From assembly GCF_023100725.1 (NCBI RefSeq), contig NZ_CP095501.1:186001-250000 (forward strand): a stretch of DNA of 64,000 bases, read 5' to 3'. Below, piece by piece: positions 1 to 9,201 of the stretch. The notes under the pieces are model-generated. The model ran no database searches, was not told where the DNA came from, and saw only the letters and a program-made list of their open reading frames with translations. A program made the position numbers and the translations under genes. Numbering within the stretch: position 1 is the stretch's first letter; the number at the start of each line of letters is the position of its first letter. Origin of the DNA: Arthrobacter antioxidans (GTDB lineage: Bacteria > Actinomycetota > Actinomycetes > Actinomycetales > Micrococcaceae).

Positions 1-2
1 GG

Positions 3-935
3 GCGGTCGCCGGTGATCCCGAGGACCTGCAGATCATGTACGGGCTGGCCGGAGAGCGGCACCTGCCCGAACGCGAGCTCGGGCACCTGCCCGGTTATGC
101 CGGCTCCACGCCCGTGCGCGTGGGCAACGGCGCCGTGGACCAGTACCAGGCCGACGTCGTGGGCGAGGTGATGGTGGCGCTCGAGAAGCTGCGCGTCCAC
201 GGTGTCACCGAGGACAGTTTCTCGTGGCCGCTCCAGCGGGCCCTCCTGGGCTTCGCGGAGAAGCACCTCCATGACCGGGACCACGGGATCTGGGAGATGC
301 GCGGGGACCCCCAGCACTTCACCCATTCGCGGGTGATGATGTGGGCGGCGTTCGACTGCGCGGTCCGCGCGGTGCGGGATCACGGCCTGCCCGGCCCGGA
401 GCAGCGCTGGACGGAGATCCGGGACGGCCTGCGCGAGGAGATCATGGAGCGCGGCTTCAACGCCGATCTGGGCTCGTTCACCCAGGTGTACGGCGGGACC
501 GAGGTGGATGCCTCCCTGCTCCAATTGCCGCACGTCGGCTTCCTCGACTTCGACGACCCGCTGATGCTGGGCACCGTGGAGCGGATCGAACAGGACCTTT
601 TGGACGCCCACGGACTGCTGCTGCGCTACCGCACCGGCAACTCGGACGACGGCCTCGAACCCGGTGAGCACCCCTTCCTGGCGTGCTCGTTCTGGCTCGT
701 GGAGCAATATGCGCACGGCGGCAGGCCCGACGACGCCGCACGGCTCATGGATCAGCTGGTGGGCTACTCGAACGAACTCGGCCTGCTGGCCGAGGAGTAC
801 GACCCCGTCCGGGGGCGCATGGCGGGCAACTTCCCGCAGGCGTTCTCGCACCTCGCCCTGGTGCGTGCCGCGGACGCGCTGCACACGGCACACCGGAAGG
901 CCGGGCCCTACGACATGATGGACGAGGTGCAGTAG
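3..935 (+). CDS. Glycoside hydrolase family 15 protein, C-terminal part
   Basis: This is the 3' part of a GH15 enzyme (glucoamylase/trehalase-like), which hydrolyses alpha-glucosidic bonds. The open frame runs in from the left edge, so the true start is outside the window. Visible family landmarks are the start AVAGDPEDLQIMYG, followed by a GSTPVRVGNGA block and GEVMVAL. Near the C-terminus LAEEYDP and GNFPQAFSHLALV lie in the usual place of the catalytic base region. About 310 residues are present of a usual 600 or so. A strong hairpin follows the stop. The exact substrate (trehalose, maltose or starch ends) cannot be told from this part. Confidence 0.88.
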   Translation, partial: AVAGDPEDLQIMYGLAGERHLPERELGHLPGYAGSTPVRVGNGAVDQYQADVVGEVMVALEKLRVHGVTEDSFSWPLQRALLGFAEKHLHDRDHGIWEMRGDPQHFTHSRVMMWAAFDCAVRAVRDHGLPGPEQRWTEIRDGLREEIMERGFNADLGSFTQVYGGTEVDASLLQLPHVGFLDFDDPLMLGTVERIEQDLLDAHGLLLRYRTGNSDDGLEPGEHPFLACSFWLVEQYAHGGRPDDAARLMDQLVGYSNELGLLAEEYDPVRGRMAGNFPQAFSHLALVRAADALHTAHRKAGPYDMMDEVQ

Positions 936-941
936 ACGGCA

Positions 942-980
942 ACGGCGGGAGCCCGGCCGCCAGGGCCGGGCTCCCGCCGT
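942..980. terminator. Bidirectional hairpin terminator
   Basis: A perfect 17-bp GC-rich stem (942-958 with 964-980) has a 5-base loop. It lies between the convergent GH15 and alcohol dehydrogenase genes. There is no clear T-run, so its termination strength is inferred. Confidence 0.7.
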
Positions 981-1004
981 CGTACCGTTGCCGCTCCGCG
1001 CTTG

Positions 1005-2195
1005 CTAGAGCGTGACGCCCTGCGGCTTCAGGACCACCTTGATGGTGCCGTCCGTCTTCTTCTGGAAGTTCTCGTAGGCGGCAGGCGCCTCGTCGATCGA
1101 GACCTCGTGGGTCATGAGGTCCATGACGCCCAGCGGGTCCGAGGGATCCTCGACGATCGGGAGGAGCTCGTCCGTCCAGCTCCGCACGTTGCACTGGCCC
1201 ATGCGGAACTGGATCTGCTTGTCGAACATGGTCATCAGCGGCATGGGGCTCGCCGTGCCGCCGTACACGCCGCTGAGGGACACGGTCCCGCCGCGGCGGA
1301 CGGCGTCGACGGCCGAGTGGAGGACGCTCATGCGGTCGCTGCCGCCGGTCTCCATGACCTTCTGCGCGAGCTTGTCCGGCAGGATGCCCACGGCGTTCTG
1401 CGCGAAGGCACCGGCGGGGGAGCCGTGGGCCTCCATGCCGACGGCGTCCACGATCGCGTCCGGGCCGCGGCCGTCCGTCATGCTGCGCAGTTCCTCGGCG
1501 GTGTCCTTCGTGAAGTCGATGGTCTCGATGCCGTGGCGCTTGGCCATCTCACGGCGTTCGGGGACCGGCTCGACGCCGATGACGCGGTGGCCCAGGTGCC
1601 GGCCGATGCGTGCCGCGAACTGTCCGACCGGCCCGAGGCCGTACACCGTGAGGACGCCGTCCTCGGGTACGTCCGCGTACTGCACGCCCTGCCAGGCGGT
1701 GGGAAGGATGTCCGAGAGGTAGAGGTAGCGCTCGTCGGGCAGTTCCGCGCCGACCTTGACCGCACCGTAGTCGGCGAAGGGGACGCGCAGGAACTCCGCC
1801 TGGCCGCCGGGCACGGAGCCGTACAGCTCGGAGAAGCCGAACAGCGACGCGCCGGAGCCCTTCGCGTGCACCTGGGTGGTCTCGCACTGCGACTGCAGGC
1901 CGCGTGTGCACATGTAGCAGTAGCCGCAGGAGATGTTGAAGGGGATGACCACGCGGTCGCCGACCTTCAGGTTGGTGATGCCCGCGCCCACCGCCTCGAC
2001 GATGCCCATCGGCTCGTGGCCGAGGATGTCACCCTTGTGCATGTACGGGCCCAGGACCTCGTAGAGGTGCAGGTCCGAGCCGCAGATGGCGGTCGAGGTG
2101 ATACGGACGATCGCGTCCGTGGGTTCCTGGATCGTGGGATCGGGTACGTTCTCCACGCTGACCTTGCGCTTGCCCTGCCATGTCACTGCCTTCAT
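1005..2195 (-). CDS. Zinc-dependent alcohol dehydrogenase
   Basis: A 396-residue medium-chain dehydrogenase of the glutathione-independent formaldehyde dehydrogenase-like type. The catalytic zinc ligands C38 and H60-E61 are visible, as are the structural zinc cysteines C90, C93, C96 and C104. A Rossmann GLGPVG motif (about residue 186) would bind NAD(P). A strong GGAGGA ribosome site lies about 6 bases before the ATG. It is transcribed alone and faces the GH15 gene. Substrate is not fixed by the sequence. Confidence 0.9.
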   Translation of the reverse strand: MKAVTWQGKRKVSVENVPDPTIQEPTDAIVRITSTAICGSDLHLYEVLGPYMHKGDILGHEPMGIVEAVGAGITNLKVGDRVVIPFNISCGYCYMCTRGLQSQCETTQVHAKGSGASLFGFSELYGSVPGGQAEFLRVPFADYGAVKVGAELPDERYLYLSDILPTAWQGVQYADVPEDGVLTVYGLGPVGQFAARIGRHLGHRVIGVEPVPERREMAKRHGIETIDFTKDTAEELRSMTDGRGPDAIVDAVGMEAHGSPAGAFAQNAVGILPDKLAQKVMETGGSDRMSVLHSAVDAVRRGGTVSLSGVYGGTASPMPLMTMFDKQIQFRMGQCNVRSWTDELLPIVEDPSDPLGVMDLMTHEVSIDEAPAAYENFQKKTDGTIKVVLKPQGVTL

Positions 2196-2293
2196 GTGGT
2201 GCTCCTCCGGGTAGTAAGTAGGCTTCGCTTCCCACTATTCACCCCTTCGCCGCGAATGGGAAGTCGGACGTCGCCGTCGCCTAGCCTTGTCAG

Positions 2294-3031
2294 GTGGTAC
2301 TTCTCCAATCCCCGGCGGTCCGTGTGGCCCTGTCCGTCGCGATCGCGACCGGCCTGTACGGACTGTCCTTCGGCGCCCTGTCCGTGGCTGCCGGGCTGAC
2401 CCTCCTCCAGACCATGGCCCTCAGCCTCCTGCTGTTCAGCGGCGGTTCGCAGTTCGCCTTCATCGGCGTCATCGCCGGCGGGGGGAGCGGGGTCTCGGCG
2501 ATGTCCGCCGCGGCCCTGCTGGGCATCCGCAACGGCGTGTACGGCATGCAGGTCAACGTGCTGCTCCGGCCCTCCCGCTGGCGGAAGCTGCCGGCCGCAC
2601 ACCTCACGATCGACGAGTCCGTGGCCACGGCGACGGGCCAGGCCGATCCTGACGAGCAGCGCCGCGGATTCTGGGCCGCCGGGATCGGCGTCTTCGTGCT
2701 GTGGAACCTCTTCACGCTCGTGGGTGCGCTCGCGGGCAACGCCATGGGCGATCCCGCCCGCTGGGGGCTCGACGGCGCCGCCGTCGCCGCGTTCCTCGGT
2801 CTGCTGTGGCCGCGCATCCGCTCGCGCGAGCCAGCGGCGATCGCCGTCGTCTGCGCCGTCGTCACGATCATCGCCGTGCCGCTCGTGCCGCCGGGCGTGC
2901 CGATCCTCCTCGCCGCCGTGGTGGCGGCCGGTCTCGGCCTCTCGGGCCTGGGTCCGGCGACGGAAGGCCTCGAGCCCGACGTCGAGCCCTACCCCTCCGG
3001 CCCCGCCGGTTCGGCGCGGGGGGACGCATGA
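2294..3031 (+). CDS. azlC: AzlC family branched-chain amino acid exporter, large subunit
   Basis: A 245-residue inner-membrane protein with several hydrophobic helices and the family-typical N-terminal GLYGLSFGALSVAAGL segment and LLFSGGSQFAFIGV motif. AzlC works with AzlD to export branched-chain amino acids and their analogues. Translation starts at GTG. Its stop overlaps the azlD start in an ATGA, which shows translational coupling. The C-terminal tail after about residue 220 is hydrophilic and unremarkable. Confidence 0.9.
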   Translation: MVLLQSPAVRVALSVAIATGLYGLSFGALSVAAGLTLLQTMALSLLLFSGGSQFAFIGVIAGGGSGVSAMSAAALLGIRNGVYGMQVNVLLRPSRWRKLPAAHLTIDESVATATGQADPDEQRRGFWAAGIGVFVLWNLFTLVGALAGNAMGDPARWGLDGAAVAAFLGLLWPRIRSREPAAIAVVCAVVTIIAVPLVPPGVPILLAAVVAAGLGLSGLGPATEGLEPDVEPYPSGPAGSARGDA

Positions 3032-3339
3032 GTCTCTGGGGCTGGGTCCTCCTCGCGTGCGCGGTGTCGATCGCCACGAAGTTCCTCGGCTTCCTCGTGC
3101 CCGCGAAGCTGCTCGACAACCCGCGGATGCTGCGCGTCGCCGGGTCGCTGACCATCGGCCTGCTCGCCGCCCTGACGGCGACGAACACGGTCGCGTCCGG
3201 TCAGGCGCTCGTCGTCGATGCGCGGGTCGTGGCGCTGCTGGCGGCCGCCGTCGCGCTCTGGCTGCGGGCGCCGTTCCTCGTCGTCGTCGCGGTGGGTGCG
3301 CTCGCTGCGGGACTCGCGCGGCTGCTGGGGGCGGCGTAG
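3028..3339 (+). CDS. azlD: AzlD family branched-chain amino acid exporter, small subunit
   Basis: A 103-residue protein that is almost entirely hydrophobic, with about four membrane helices. Its size and position directly after azlC with a 4-base ATGA overlap identify it as the AzlD partner. It converges with the YnfA gene only 27 bases downstream, leaving little room for a separate terminator. Confidence 0.88.
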   Translation: MSLWGWVLLACAVSIATKFLGFLVPAKLLDNPRMLRVAGSLTIGLLAALTATNTVASGQALVVDARVVALLAAAVALWLRAPFLVVVAVGALAAGLARLLGAA

Positions 3340-3366
3340 GGCGGACCCTGCGGTGTGCGGCCCCGG

Positions 3367-3705
3367 CTACGCCGTCGAGCGCGGCATGAACATGATCAGC
3401 GCCACGCCGACCAGGCAGACCGCGGAGCCGAGGAGGTCCCAGCGGTCGGGCCGGAAGCCGTCCACGAGCACTCCCCACGCGAGCGACCCGGCCACGAACA
3501 CGCCGCCGTACGCCGCGAGGATCCGCCCGAAGTTCGCGTCCGGCTGCAGGGTGGCCACGAAGCCGTAGGCCCCGAGTGCCATGATGCCGAGCCCGGCCCA
3601 CCACCAGGGCCTGCCCTCGCGGACCGCCTGCCAGATGAGCCACGCCCCGCCGATCTCCGCGACGGCGGCCAGCACGAACAGGAGGGTGATGCGCAGGGTC
3701 GTCAT
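3367..3705 (-). CDS. YnfA/UPF0060 family small membrane protein
   Basis: A 112-residue protein of four hydrophobic helices matching the UPF0060 (YnfA) family: it has [10 protein letters not shown] near residue 17 and [16 protein letters not shown] in the second half. YnfA proteins resemble small multidrug resistance transporters in fold, but the function here is unproven. It sits between azlCD and ackA on the opposite strand to azlCD, with 26 bases to the ackA stop. Confidence 0.88.
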   Translation of the reverse strand: MTTLRITLLFVLAAVAEIGGAWLIWQAVREGRPWWWAGLGIMALGAYGFVATLQPDANFGRILAAYGGVFVAGSLAWGVLVDGFRPDRWDLLGSAVCLVGVALIMFMPRSTA

Positions 3706-3731
3706 GGTGCCAGTCTGCCTCGCGCTGCGGG

Positions 3732-4847
3732 TCAGGAGGCGTCGACGACGGCGGCCGTCGCCTCCGCGATCGCCGCCTCCTCGTCGGTCGGCACCACGAG
3801 CACGGGGAACGCCGACGCCTCGGTGCTGATGATGCGCGCCTCCTTGCTGCGCTCGCCGTTCTTCTCCTCGTCGAGGTCGAGTCCGAGCGCACCCAGCTTG
3901 GTGACGACGGCGGTGCGGAACGCGGACGCGTTCTCGCCGATGCCCGCGGTGAACACGAGTGCCTGCGCCCCGCCGACGGCCACGTGGTACCCGCCCACGT
4001 ACTTCGCGAGCCGGTAGGAGGCCACCTCGATCGCGCGCCTCGCCCGGTGGTCGCCGGCGTCGGCGGCCTCCGTTACGGAGCGCATGTCGTTCGTGCCCGC
4101 GAGGCCCTTGAGCCCGCTGTCGCGGTTCAGGAGGGTGTCGAGGTCCTGTTCGGTGTACCCCTCGCGCAGGAGGAACAGCAGGATGGACGGGTCGATGTCA
4201 CCCGACCGCGTGCCCATCACCAGACCCTCGAGGGGCGTGAACCCCATCGACGTGTCGACGCTCTCGCCGTCGCGCACGGCCGTGACGGAGGCGCCGTTGC
4301 CGAGGTGCGCGATCACGCCCGTGAACGTGTCCGCGCCGAGCAGTTCCGCGGCGCCGCGCGCCACGAAGGCGTGCGAGGTGCCGTGGAAGCCGTACCGCCG
4401 GATACCGAATCTCCGGTACAGCTCGTCCGGCACCGCGTAGCGCCAGGCGTGCTCCGGGAGCGTGCGGTGGAAGGCGGTGTCGAACACCGCGACCTGCGGC
4501 ATGTCCGGCCACTTGTCGGCGATGGCGCGGATGCCGGTGACGGCCGCCGGGTTGTGCAGGGGTGCCAGCGGGTTGAGGCGCTCGATGGCGCGGGTGATCT
4601 CGTTGTCGATGAGCACCGGCTCGCTGAAGCGCTCGCCGCCGTGGACCACGCGGTGCCCGACGGCGTCGATCCCGCGGTCGCCGAGGGCCGCGGACACCTC
4701 ACCGTCCACGCGGTCGAGCGCCGCCGCGTGATCGGGCACTTCGGCCTCGCCGATCCGTTCGACGAGGCCTTCGGCCAGGACGTCCTCGCCCTCCCGGACC
4801 TGGTACTTGAGCGAGGATGAGCCGGAGTTGATGACGAGGATGATCAT
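3732..4847 (-). CDS. ackA: Acetate kinase
   Basis: Interconverts acetyl phosphate plus ADP and acetate plus ATP in the cytoplasm. The 371-residue chain shows the N-terminal [10 protein letters not shown] phosphate-binding segment, GHRVVHGGE (about 64-72), FDTAFH with the catalytic Asp (about 122), GFHGTSH and HLGNGASV. It is slightly short against the usual ~400 residues, but no core motif is missing. It follows pta by 49 bases on the same strand, so the two form the acetate pathway operon. Confidence 0.96.
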   Translation of the reverse strand: MIILVINSGSSSLKYQVREGEDVLAEGLVERIGEAEVPDHAAALDRVDGEVSAALGDRGIDAVGHRVVHGGERFSEPVLIDNEITRAIERLNPLAPLHNPAAVTGIRAIADKWPDMPQVAVFDTAFHRTLPEHAWRYAVPDELYRRFGIRRYGFHGTSHAFVARGAAELLGADTFTGVIAHLGNGASVTAVRDGESVDTSMGFTPLEGLVMGTRSGDIDPSILLFLLREGYTEQDLDTLLNRDSGLKGLAGTNDMRSVTEAADAGDHRARRAIEVASYRLAKYVGGYHVAVGGAQALVFTAGIGENASAFRTAVVTKLGALGLDLDEEKNGERSKEARIISTEASAFPVLVVPTDEEAAIAEATAAVVDAS

Positions 4848-4896
4848 GGGGTCCTGTCCTGGGGAGGGGTGCAGACGGAGGGCGTCGGAAAGGGGG

Positions 4897-6978
4897 TCAG
4901 GAGGCGGCGGGCTGCTGGGCCTGCACCGCGGTGATGGCCACGGTGTTGACGATGTCCTCCACGGTGCAGCCGCGGGAGAGATCGTTGACCGGCTTGCGCA
5001 GGCCCTGCAGGACGGGCCCGACGGCGACGGCGCCCGCCGACTGCTGCACGGCCTTGTAGGTGTTGTTGCCGGTGTTCAGGTCCGGGAAGATGAACACCGT
5101 CGCCTGGCCGGCCACCGAGGACTCGGGGAGCTTGGAGGCCGCGACGGAGACGTCGACGGCGGCGTCGTACTGGATGGGCCCCTCGACCGCGAGGTCGGGG
5201 CGCTGCTTCCGGACGAGCTCCGTGGCGCGCCGCACCTCGTCCACCGCGCCGCCGTGTCCGGACTCGCCCGTCGAGTAGGAGAGCATCGCGACCCGCGGTT
5301 CCACGCCGAACTGCTCGGCCGTCTCCGCCGAGGCCACGGCGATGTCCGCGAGCTGCTCCTCGTTGGGCTCCGGGTTGACCGCGCAGTCGCCGTACACGAG
5401 CACGCGGTCCTGCAGCAGCATGAGGAACACCGAGGAGACGATCTTCACGCCGTCCTTGGTCTTCACGAACTCGAGCGCCGGCCGGATGGTGTTCGCCGTG
5501 GTGTGGGCCGCTCCGGACACCATGCCGTCCACCGTGCCGAGCTGCACCATCATGGTCCCGAAGTATGCGCCTTCGAGCATGCGCTCGCGGGCCTCCTTCA
5601 TCGAGACGTTCTTGTGCGCGCGGAGTTTCACGTACTCGGCGGCGAACTCCTCCCGCAGGTCCGACGTCGCCGGGTCGATGAGCGTGAGGCCGCTGAGGTC
5701 GATGCCCTGGCCGGCGGCGAGCTCGCGGACCCGCGCCTCGGGGCCGAGGATGGTGAGGTCGCAGACGTCGCGGCGGCGCAGGATCTCGGCGGCCTTCAGG
5801 ACGCGGAGGTCCTCGCCCTCGGGGAGGACGATGCGCTTGCGCTCCGCCCGGGCGCGCTGGATCAGTTCGTGCAGGAAGCGCAGCGGCGTCATGCTGACGG
5901 GGCGGGGGAGTTCGAGGCGTTCCAGCAGCTCGCTCTCGTCCACCTGCCGCGACCAGGCGCCCAGCGCGGCCGCGGCCTTGCGGCGCAGTCCGCTCGCGAT
6001 CTCCCCGCGCACCTCGCTGACGTGGCGGGCCACGGTGTAGGTGTCGTCGTCGAGCGCGAAGACGGGGAACGGTGCCTGCGCGAGGAGGGCCAGGATGTTG
6101 GGGTCGGGGGCGAGCCCGCCGGTCAGGAACAGCGCCGACGGCACCGGGAACTCGGGGGAGAACGACGACGCGAGGGTCGCCACGAGGACGTCCGCGCGGT
6201 CCCCCGGCACGATCACCAGGGCGCCGTCCGTGAGCAGGTGCAGGAAGTTGCCGACGTTCATCGCGGCGACGCGGACGCTGGTGACGTCCCGCTCGAGGTT
6301 CGAGTTCCCGGCGATCTGGCGGGCCCCGAGGTCCGTGGCCACCTCGGAGACGGTGGGCTGGGAGATCTCGGACAGCTCCGGGATCACGTAGACCGGCCGG
6401 CCCGAGCGGCCGGGCCGGACGTGCTCGCTGATCGCGGTGACGGCGTCGTCGGCCGCGCGGTTGACCATCATCGCGAGGAGGGACACCTTCGCGGCGTCGA
6501 GTTCGCGGCGGGCGACGTCCACGGCGTCGGCCGCCTCCTCGACGGACATGTCCTTGGCGCTGACCACGGCGAGGACCATGGCGCCGAGATTGTTGGCCAG
6601 GCGCGCGTTGAGGTCGAACTCGACGGCGGCGTCGTTCCCGGAGAGGTCGGTACCCTCGACGATCACGACGTCGCACTCCGCGGCGATCTCGCTGTAGATG
6701 GCGACGCAGCGGGCGTCGATCTCCGCGCGGTCCCCGGTGACGAGCAGGGCACGGGCCTCGGCGCGGGTGAGGCCGCCGCGGGCGCGGCTCTCGGGGAGGT
6801 CGAACGAGCGCTGCATGAGGCGGACCATGGGATCCGTGGTGGGGTCGTCGCCCTCGACGATGGGCCGGAAGAAGCCCACGCGGTCGGCGTGCCGGTGCAG
6901 CATGTCGGCCAGGCCCAGGGAGATCAGGGACTTGCCGGAGCCGTTGGTCATGGCGCTCACATAGATTCCGCGGGTCAT
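4897..6978 (-). CDS. pta: Phosphate acetyltransferase
   Basis: Converts acetyl-CoA and phosphate to acetyl phosphate, feeding ackA downstream. It is the long form (693 residues). The N-terminal domain is BioD/P-loop-like with TNGSGKS (residues 11-17), the middle is a DRTGG-type regulatory domain, and the C-terminal PTA catalytic domain runs from about residue 370 (ERKRIVLPEGEDLRVL to the end). The ATG at 6978 was chosen because the P-loop domain starts right after it. The open frame upstream is Arg/Pro-rich and unlike coding sequence. Confidence 0.95.
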   Translation of the reverse strand: MTRGIYVSAMTNGSGKSLISLGLADMLHRHADRVGFFRPIVEGDDPTTDPMVRLMQRSFDLPESRARGGLTRAEARALLVTGDRAEIDARCVAIYSEIAAECDVVIVEGTDLSGNDAAVEFDLNARLANNLGAMVLAVVSAKDMSVEEAADAVDVARRELDAAKVSLLAMMVNRAADDAVTAISEHVRPGRSGRPVYVIPELSEISQPTVSEVATDLGARQIAGNSNLERDVTSVRVAAMNVGNFLHLLTDGALVIVPGDRADVLVATLASSFSPEFPVPSALFLTGGLAPDPNILALLAQAPFPVFALDDDTYTVARHVSEVRGEIASGLRRKAAAALGAWSRQVDESELLERLELPRPVSMTPLRFLHELIQRARAERKRIVLPEGEDLRVLKAAEILRRRDVCDLTILGPEARVRELAAGQGIDLSGLTLIDPATSDLREEFAAEYVKLRAHKNVSMKEARERMLEGAYFGTMMVQLGTVDGMVSGAAHTTANTIRPALEFVKTKDGVKIVSSVFLMLLQDRVLVYGDCAVNPEPNEEQLADIAVASAETAEQFGVEPRVAMLSYSTGESGHGGAVDEVRRATELVRKQRPDLAVEGPIQYDAAVDVSVAASKLPESSVAGQATVFIFPDLNTGNNTYKAVQQSAGAVAVGPVLQGLRKPVNDLSRGCTVEDIVNTVAITAVQAQQPAAS

Positions 6979-7084
6979 GGGCCCAGTCTTACAGGGTGGC
7001 GGGGGGCCCGCCATAATCGGTGTCACGTCCCCGACGGCTGCTGCGGGTGCCCTACCCTTGACCGGGCCGACCCGGAGGACTAAC

Positions 7085-7104
7085 GTACAACCACATGGTT
7101 GTAC
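7085..7104. promoter_or_regulatory. ArsR-type operator over the start codon
   Basis: A perfect inverted repeat, GTACAACCA and TGGTTGTAC, is separated by two bases (CA). The regulator's ATG (7095) falls in the centre. Such sites are typical for ArsR repressors that control their own ArsR/SRPBCC operon, so the product of the next gene is the likely binder. Confidence 0.75.
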
Positions 7105-7442
7105 AAACGTTGAGGCAGGACGAGGTGGACCGCCTGTTCCAGGCGCTCGCCGACGCGACACGGAGGGACATCGTGGCGCGCGTCCTGGTCGCCGAGTATT
7201 CGGTATCCGGCCTGGCCGAGCAGTACGACATGAGCTTCGCGGCAGTCCAGAAGCACGTGGCGGTGCTCCAGAGGGCCTCGCTCGTCTCCAAGGAGAAGCG
7301 TGGGCGGGAGCAGATCGTGCGCGGAGAGGTGGACGGCGTGCAGAGGGCACGGCGCCTGCTTGACGACTACGAGAGGATCTGGCGGCAACGCGTCGACCGG
7401 ATCACGGACCTCCTCGGCGAGGACGCCGGGGATGACGACTAG
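7095..7442 (+). CDS. ArsR family transcriptional regulator
   Basis: A 115-residue winged-helix repressor of the type paired with SRPBCC/AHSA1 genes. It shows DRLFQALADATRRDI at residues 11-25 and a recognition helix around SFAAVQKHVAVLQ. It lacks the cysteine pairs of metal-sensing ArsR proteins, so a metal effector is unlikely. The ATG lies inside a perfect palindrome, and the nearest GGAGGA is about 15 bases upstream, an unusually long spacing. The SRPBCC gene follows after 12 bases. Confidence 0.9.
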   Translation: MVVQTLRQDEVDRLFQALADATRRDIVARVLVAEYSVSGLAEQYDMSFAAVQKHVAVLQRASLVSKEKRGREQIVRGEVDGVQRARRLLDDYERIWRQRVDRITDLLGEDAGDDD

Positions 7443-7454
7443 GAAGGCATCATC

Positions 7455-7952
7455 ATGACGGTCATCAGTACGGAGAAGGACACGGAAGCTCTCCACTTCA
7501 GGCTGGTCGCGGAGTTCGACGCCGGCGTCGAACGCGTCTGGCGGATCTGGGCGGACGCACAGCAGCTCCAGCGCTGGTGGGGCCCACCCACCTGGCCGGC
7601 GACCTTCGAGACCTACGAGTTCGAGGAGGGTGGCCGCGCGGCCTACTACATGACCGGGCCCGACGGCGAGAAGGCGCGGGGCTGGTGGCGGATCACCGCC
7701 GTCGAGCCTCCCCGCCTGCTGACCTTCGTGGACGGCTTCGCGGACGAGAACGGCGACCCGGTGCCGGATATGGGGGAGACAGCCGCGACCGTCACGCTCG
7801 AGGACCTCGGCGGACGCACGCGGATGACCATGACCACGGCCTTCCAGTCCATCGAGCAGCTCGAACAGATGGTGGAGATGGGCATGGAGGAGGGCATCCG
7901 CGCGGCACTCGGCCAGGTCGATGCGCTCCTCGCCGAGGACGCCTCCGTCTGA
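7455..7952 (+). CDS. SRPBCC (AHSA1-like) domain protein
   Basis: A 165-residue START/Bet v1-like fold protein. RVWRIWADAQQLQRWWGPP near residue 25 and the later LLTFVDGF and MTTAF segments are typical of the AHSA1 group, which bind small hydrophobic ligands. The ligand is unknown. It is co-transcribed with the ArsR regulator upstream, a frequent pairing. A hairpin terminator follows. Confidence 0.88.
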   Translation: MTVISTEKDTEALHFRLVAEFDAGVERVWRIWADAQQLQRWWGPPTWPATFETYEFEEGGRAAYYMTGPDGEKARGWWRITAVEPPRLLTFVDGFADENGDPVPDMGETAATVTLEDLGGRTRMTMTTAFQSIEQLEQMVEMGMEEGIRAALGQVDALLAEDASV

Positions 7953-7985
7953 GGTCCCGGTCGGCGACGAACTCCGGACACGCGA

Positions 7986-8027
7986 AGGCGCCGTCGTCCC
8001 CGGGATGAACCGGGGCCGACGGCGCCT
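7986..8027. terminator. Bidirectional hairpin terminator
   Basis: A long stem pairs 7986-7996 with 8017-8027. An inner 6-bp helix (7998-8003 with 8010-8015) and a 6-base loop cap it, with one internal mismatch. It separates the convergent SRPBCC and desaturase genes. Confidence 0.7.
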
Positions 8028-8036
8028 GCGTGAGCC

Positions 8037-9182
8037 TTACGCCGTGGCGGTCGTGGCCTTGCGCGGCGGCAGGGCGAGCTTGAAGATCTTCGCCCAGGTG
8101 GAGCCGACCTGCTTGGGCAGGGGGCCCGTGGTGTAGGGGAGCTTGTACCGGGTGCAGATCTCGCGGACCTTGACGGCCACCTCGGCGTACCGGTTGGACG
8201 GCAGGTCGGGGAAGCAGTGGTGCTCGATCTGGTGGGACAGGTTGCCCGTCATGAAGTGCATGAGCTTCGAGCCGGAGATGTTCGCCGAGCCGATCATCTG
8301 GCGGACGTACCAGTCGCCGCGGGTCTCGCCGTCCACCTCCTCCTCCGTGAACGTGTCCGTGCCGTCGGGGAAGTGGCCGCAGAAGATGACCGCGTGCGCC
8401 CAGAAGTTACGGATGGCATTGGCGGCGAGCGTGCCGTAGAGGGCCTGCTTGCCGGAGCCGGTCAGCATGGCGACGGCGGGGGTGGCGGCGTAGTCCTTGG
8501 AGAACTGCTTGAGCACCTTGACACCCACGGCCTTGAGGTCGCGGTTCATGGCCTCCTTGGACTTCAGGCCCTCCTTGTACTCCGGGATCTCGAGGTCGTA
8601 CAGGGCGATGCCCCACTCGAAGACCGGAGCCAGGATGGCGTTGTACAGCGGGTTGCCCAGGTTGAACGGCTTCCACGGCTGGTCGGGGTCCATGCGGAGC
8701 AGGTTGTATCCGATGTCCCGGTCCTTGCCGATGACATTCGTCCAGCGGTGGTGCAGGTCGTTGTGGGTGTGCTGCCAGGAGCGCGCCGGGGTGACGAAGT
8801 CCCACTCCCAGGTGGTGGAGTGGATGTCCGGATCGCGCATCCAGTCCCACTGACCGTGCAGCACGTTGTGCCCGATCTCCATGTTTTCCATGATCTTGGC
8901 GAGGCTCAGCATGGCCGTGCCGGCGAACCAGGCGGGCTTGTACTTGCTGAACAGGAGGGTGCCGCGGCCGGCGAACTCGAGGGAACGCTGGATCTTGATG
9001 ACCCGGCGGATGTACGCGGCGTCGGAGGCCCCGCGCTTGGCGAGGATCTCGTCGCGGACGGCGTCGAGTTCGCGGCCGAGCTCCTCGACCTGCTCATCGG
9101 TGAGGTGCTTGGCGGCATCGGGGCGGACCAGGGGGTGGCCGGACGCCGCGAGGGCGCCCGGGCGGGTCGCTGTGGTGGTCAT
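8037..9182 (-). CDS. Membrane fatty acid desaturase (DesA3-like)
   Basis: A 381-residue di-iron acyl desaturase that introduces a double bond into acyl-CoA or acyl lipid chains at the membrane. All three histidine boxes are visible: HNVLH (105-109), HTHNDLHH (138-145) and HQIEHH (317-322). The reductase gene lies immediately upstream in the same operon (19 bases). The arrangement mirrors the mycobacterial DesA3 (Rv3229c) and Rv3230c pair. A role in adjusting membrane fluidity is inferred. Confidence 0.93.
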   Translation of the reverse strand: MTTTATRPGALAASGHPLVRPDAAKHLTDEQVEELGRELDAVRDEILAKRGASDAAYIRRVIKIQRSLEFAGRGTLLFSKYKPAWFAGTAMLSLAKIMENMEIGHNVLHGQWDWMRDPDIHSTTWEWDFVTPARSWQHTHNDLHHRWTNVIGKDRDIGYNLLRMDPDQPWKPFNLGNPLYNAILAPVFEWGIALYDLEIPEYKEGLKSKEAMNRDLKAVGVKVLKQFSKDYAATPAVAMLTGSGKQALYGTLAANAIRNFWAHAVIFCGHFPDGTDTFTEEEVDGETRGDWYVRQMIGSANISGSKLMHFMTGNLSHQIEHHCFPDLPSNRYAEVAVKVREICTRYKLPYTTGPLPKQVGSTWAKIFKLALPPRKATTATA

Positions 9183-9201
9183 GAGGACTCCTCCGTTGGG
9201 G

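Noticed and set aside
1002..2399. Long plus-strand open frame across the alcohol dehydrogenase gene
   Set aside because: It is antisense to a gene with all family motifs, and its translation is His/Arg/Val-rich low-complexity without domain signals. High GC keeps such frames open by chance.
4807..7083. Plus-strand frame of over 750 codons over pta/ackA
   Set aside because: It mirrors pta-ackA on the other strand. The Gly/Arg/Asp-rich translation is typical of shadow frames.
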